Below, piece after piece: positions 63,925 through 64,000 of a stretch of 64,000 nt of DNA. The translations under genes were made by a program, and so were the position numbers. The stretch's first letter is position 1. Every line of letters starts with the position of its first letter. Source of the DNA: Luminiphilus sp. (GTDB lineage Bacteria; Pseudomonadota; Gammaproteobacteria; Pseudomonadales; Halieaceae); contig JAQXAF010000016.1 in the NCBI GenBank assembly GCA_029253085.1, forward strand, positions 1-64,000, in the 5' to 3' direction. The notes under the pieces are model-generated. The model had not been told where the DNA came from. It saw nothing but the letters and a program-made list of their open reading frames with translations, and did no database searches.

Positions 63925-64000
63925 TGGCTATTTGGATTCTACGGCCCCAGGAGAAAGAGCAAGGCACAGGGCCCATGGAGCACGGTACCCGGCTGTACTT
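63924..64000 (+). CDS. Start of next ORF, probable HlyD-family adaptor (truncated by window)
   Basis: ATG overlaps the ABC transporter stop; translation MAIWILRPQEKEQGTGPMEHGTRLY is too short to assign; inferred from T1SS gene order. Confidence 0.4.
   Translation, partial: MAIWILRPQEKEQGTGPMEHGTRLY

Overview
This is a 64 kb chromosomal window from a gammaproteobacterium. Gene content resembles marine oligotrophic gammaproteobacteria (Halieaceae/OM60-like); that placement is inference. It is mostly conserved housekeeping DNA: infB(3' end)-rbfA-truB-rpsO-pnp, acs, panBC/folK/pcnB, dksA/gluQ, mpl, pyrC/rnt, argG, leuS/lptE/holA, lnt-corC-ybeY-phoH-miaB, lon, cmoB, uup and ctaA. A type I secretion ABC transporter and the start of its probable adaptor lie at the right edge. 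I saw no convincing tRNA/rRNA, CRISPR array, prophage or IS element. Main points of interest: (1) In the pcnB / sigma54-regulator / gluQ / dksA block, which is syntenic with Pseudomonas cbrAB, the cbrA-type kinase is missing. The remaining CbrB-like regulator has Glu at the expected phospho-Asp position. The gap between it and pcnB, where Pseudomonas carries crcZ, contains a -24/-12 promoter match, two phased TGTTAC repeats upstream, A-rich AAnAAnAA motifs and an intrinsic terminator, suggesting a miniature CrcZ-like sRNA. The same hexamer recurs as an inverted pair before the regulator gene. (2) The imuA, imuB and dnaE2 mutasome genes are dispersed, each with its own CTG-N10-CAG LexA-type box; the imuA box is shared with a divergent MFS gene. 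(3) DksA carries a long Lys/Ala-rich histone-H1-like N-terminal extension with about six 14-aa repeats. (4) gluQ has no canonical in-frame start codon, suggesting a 1-nt frameshift or sequence error.
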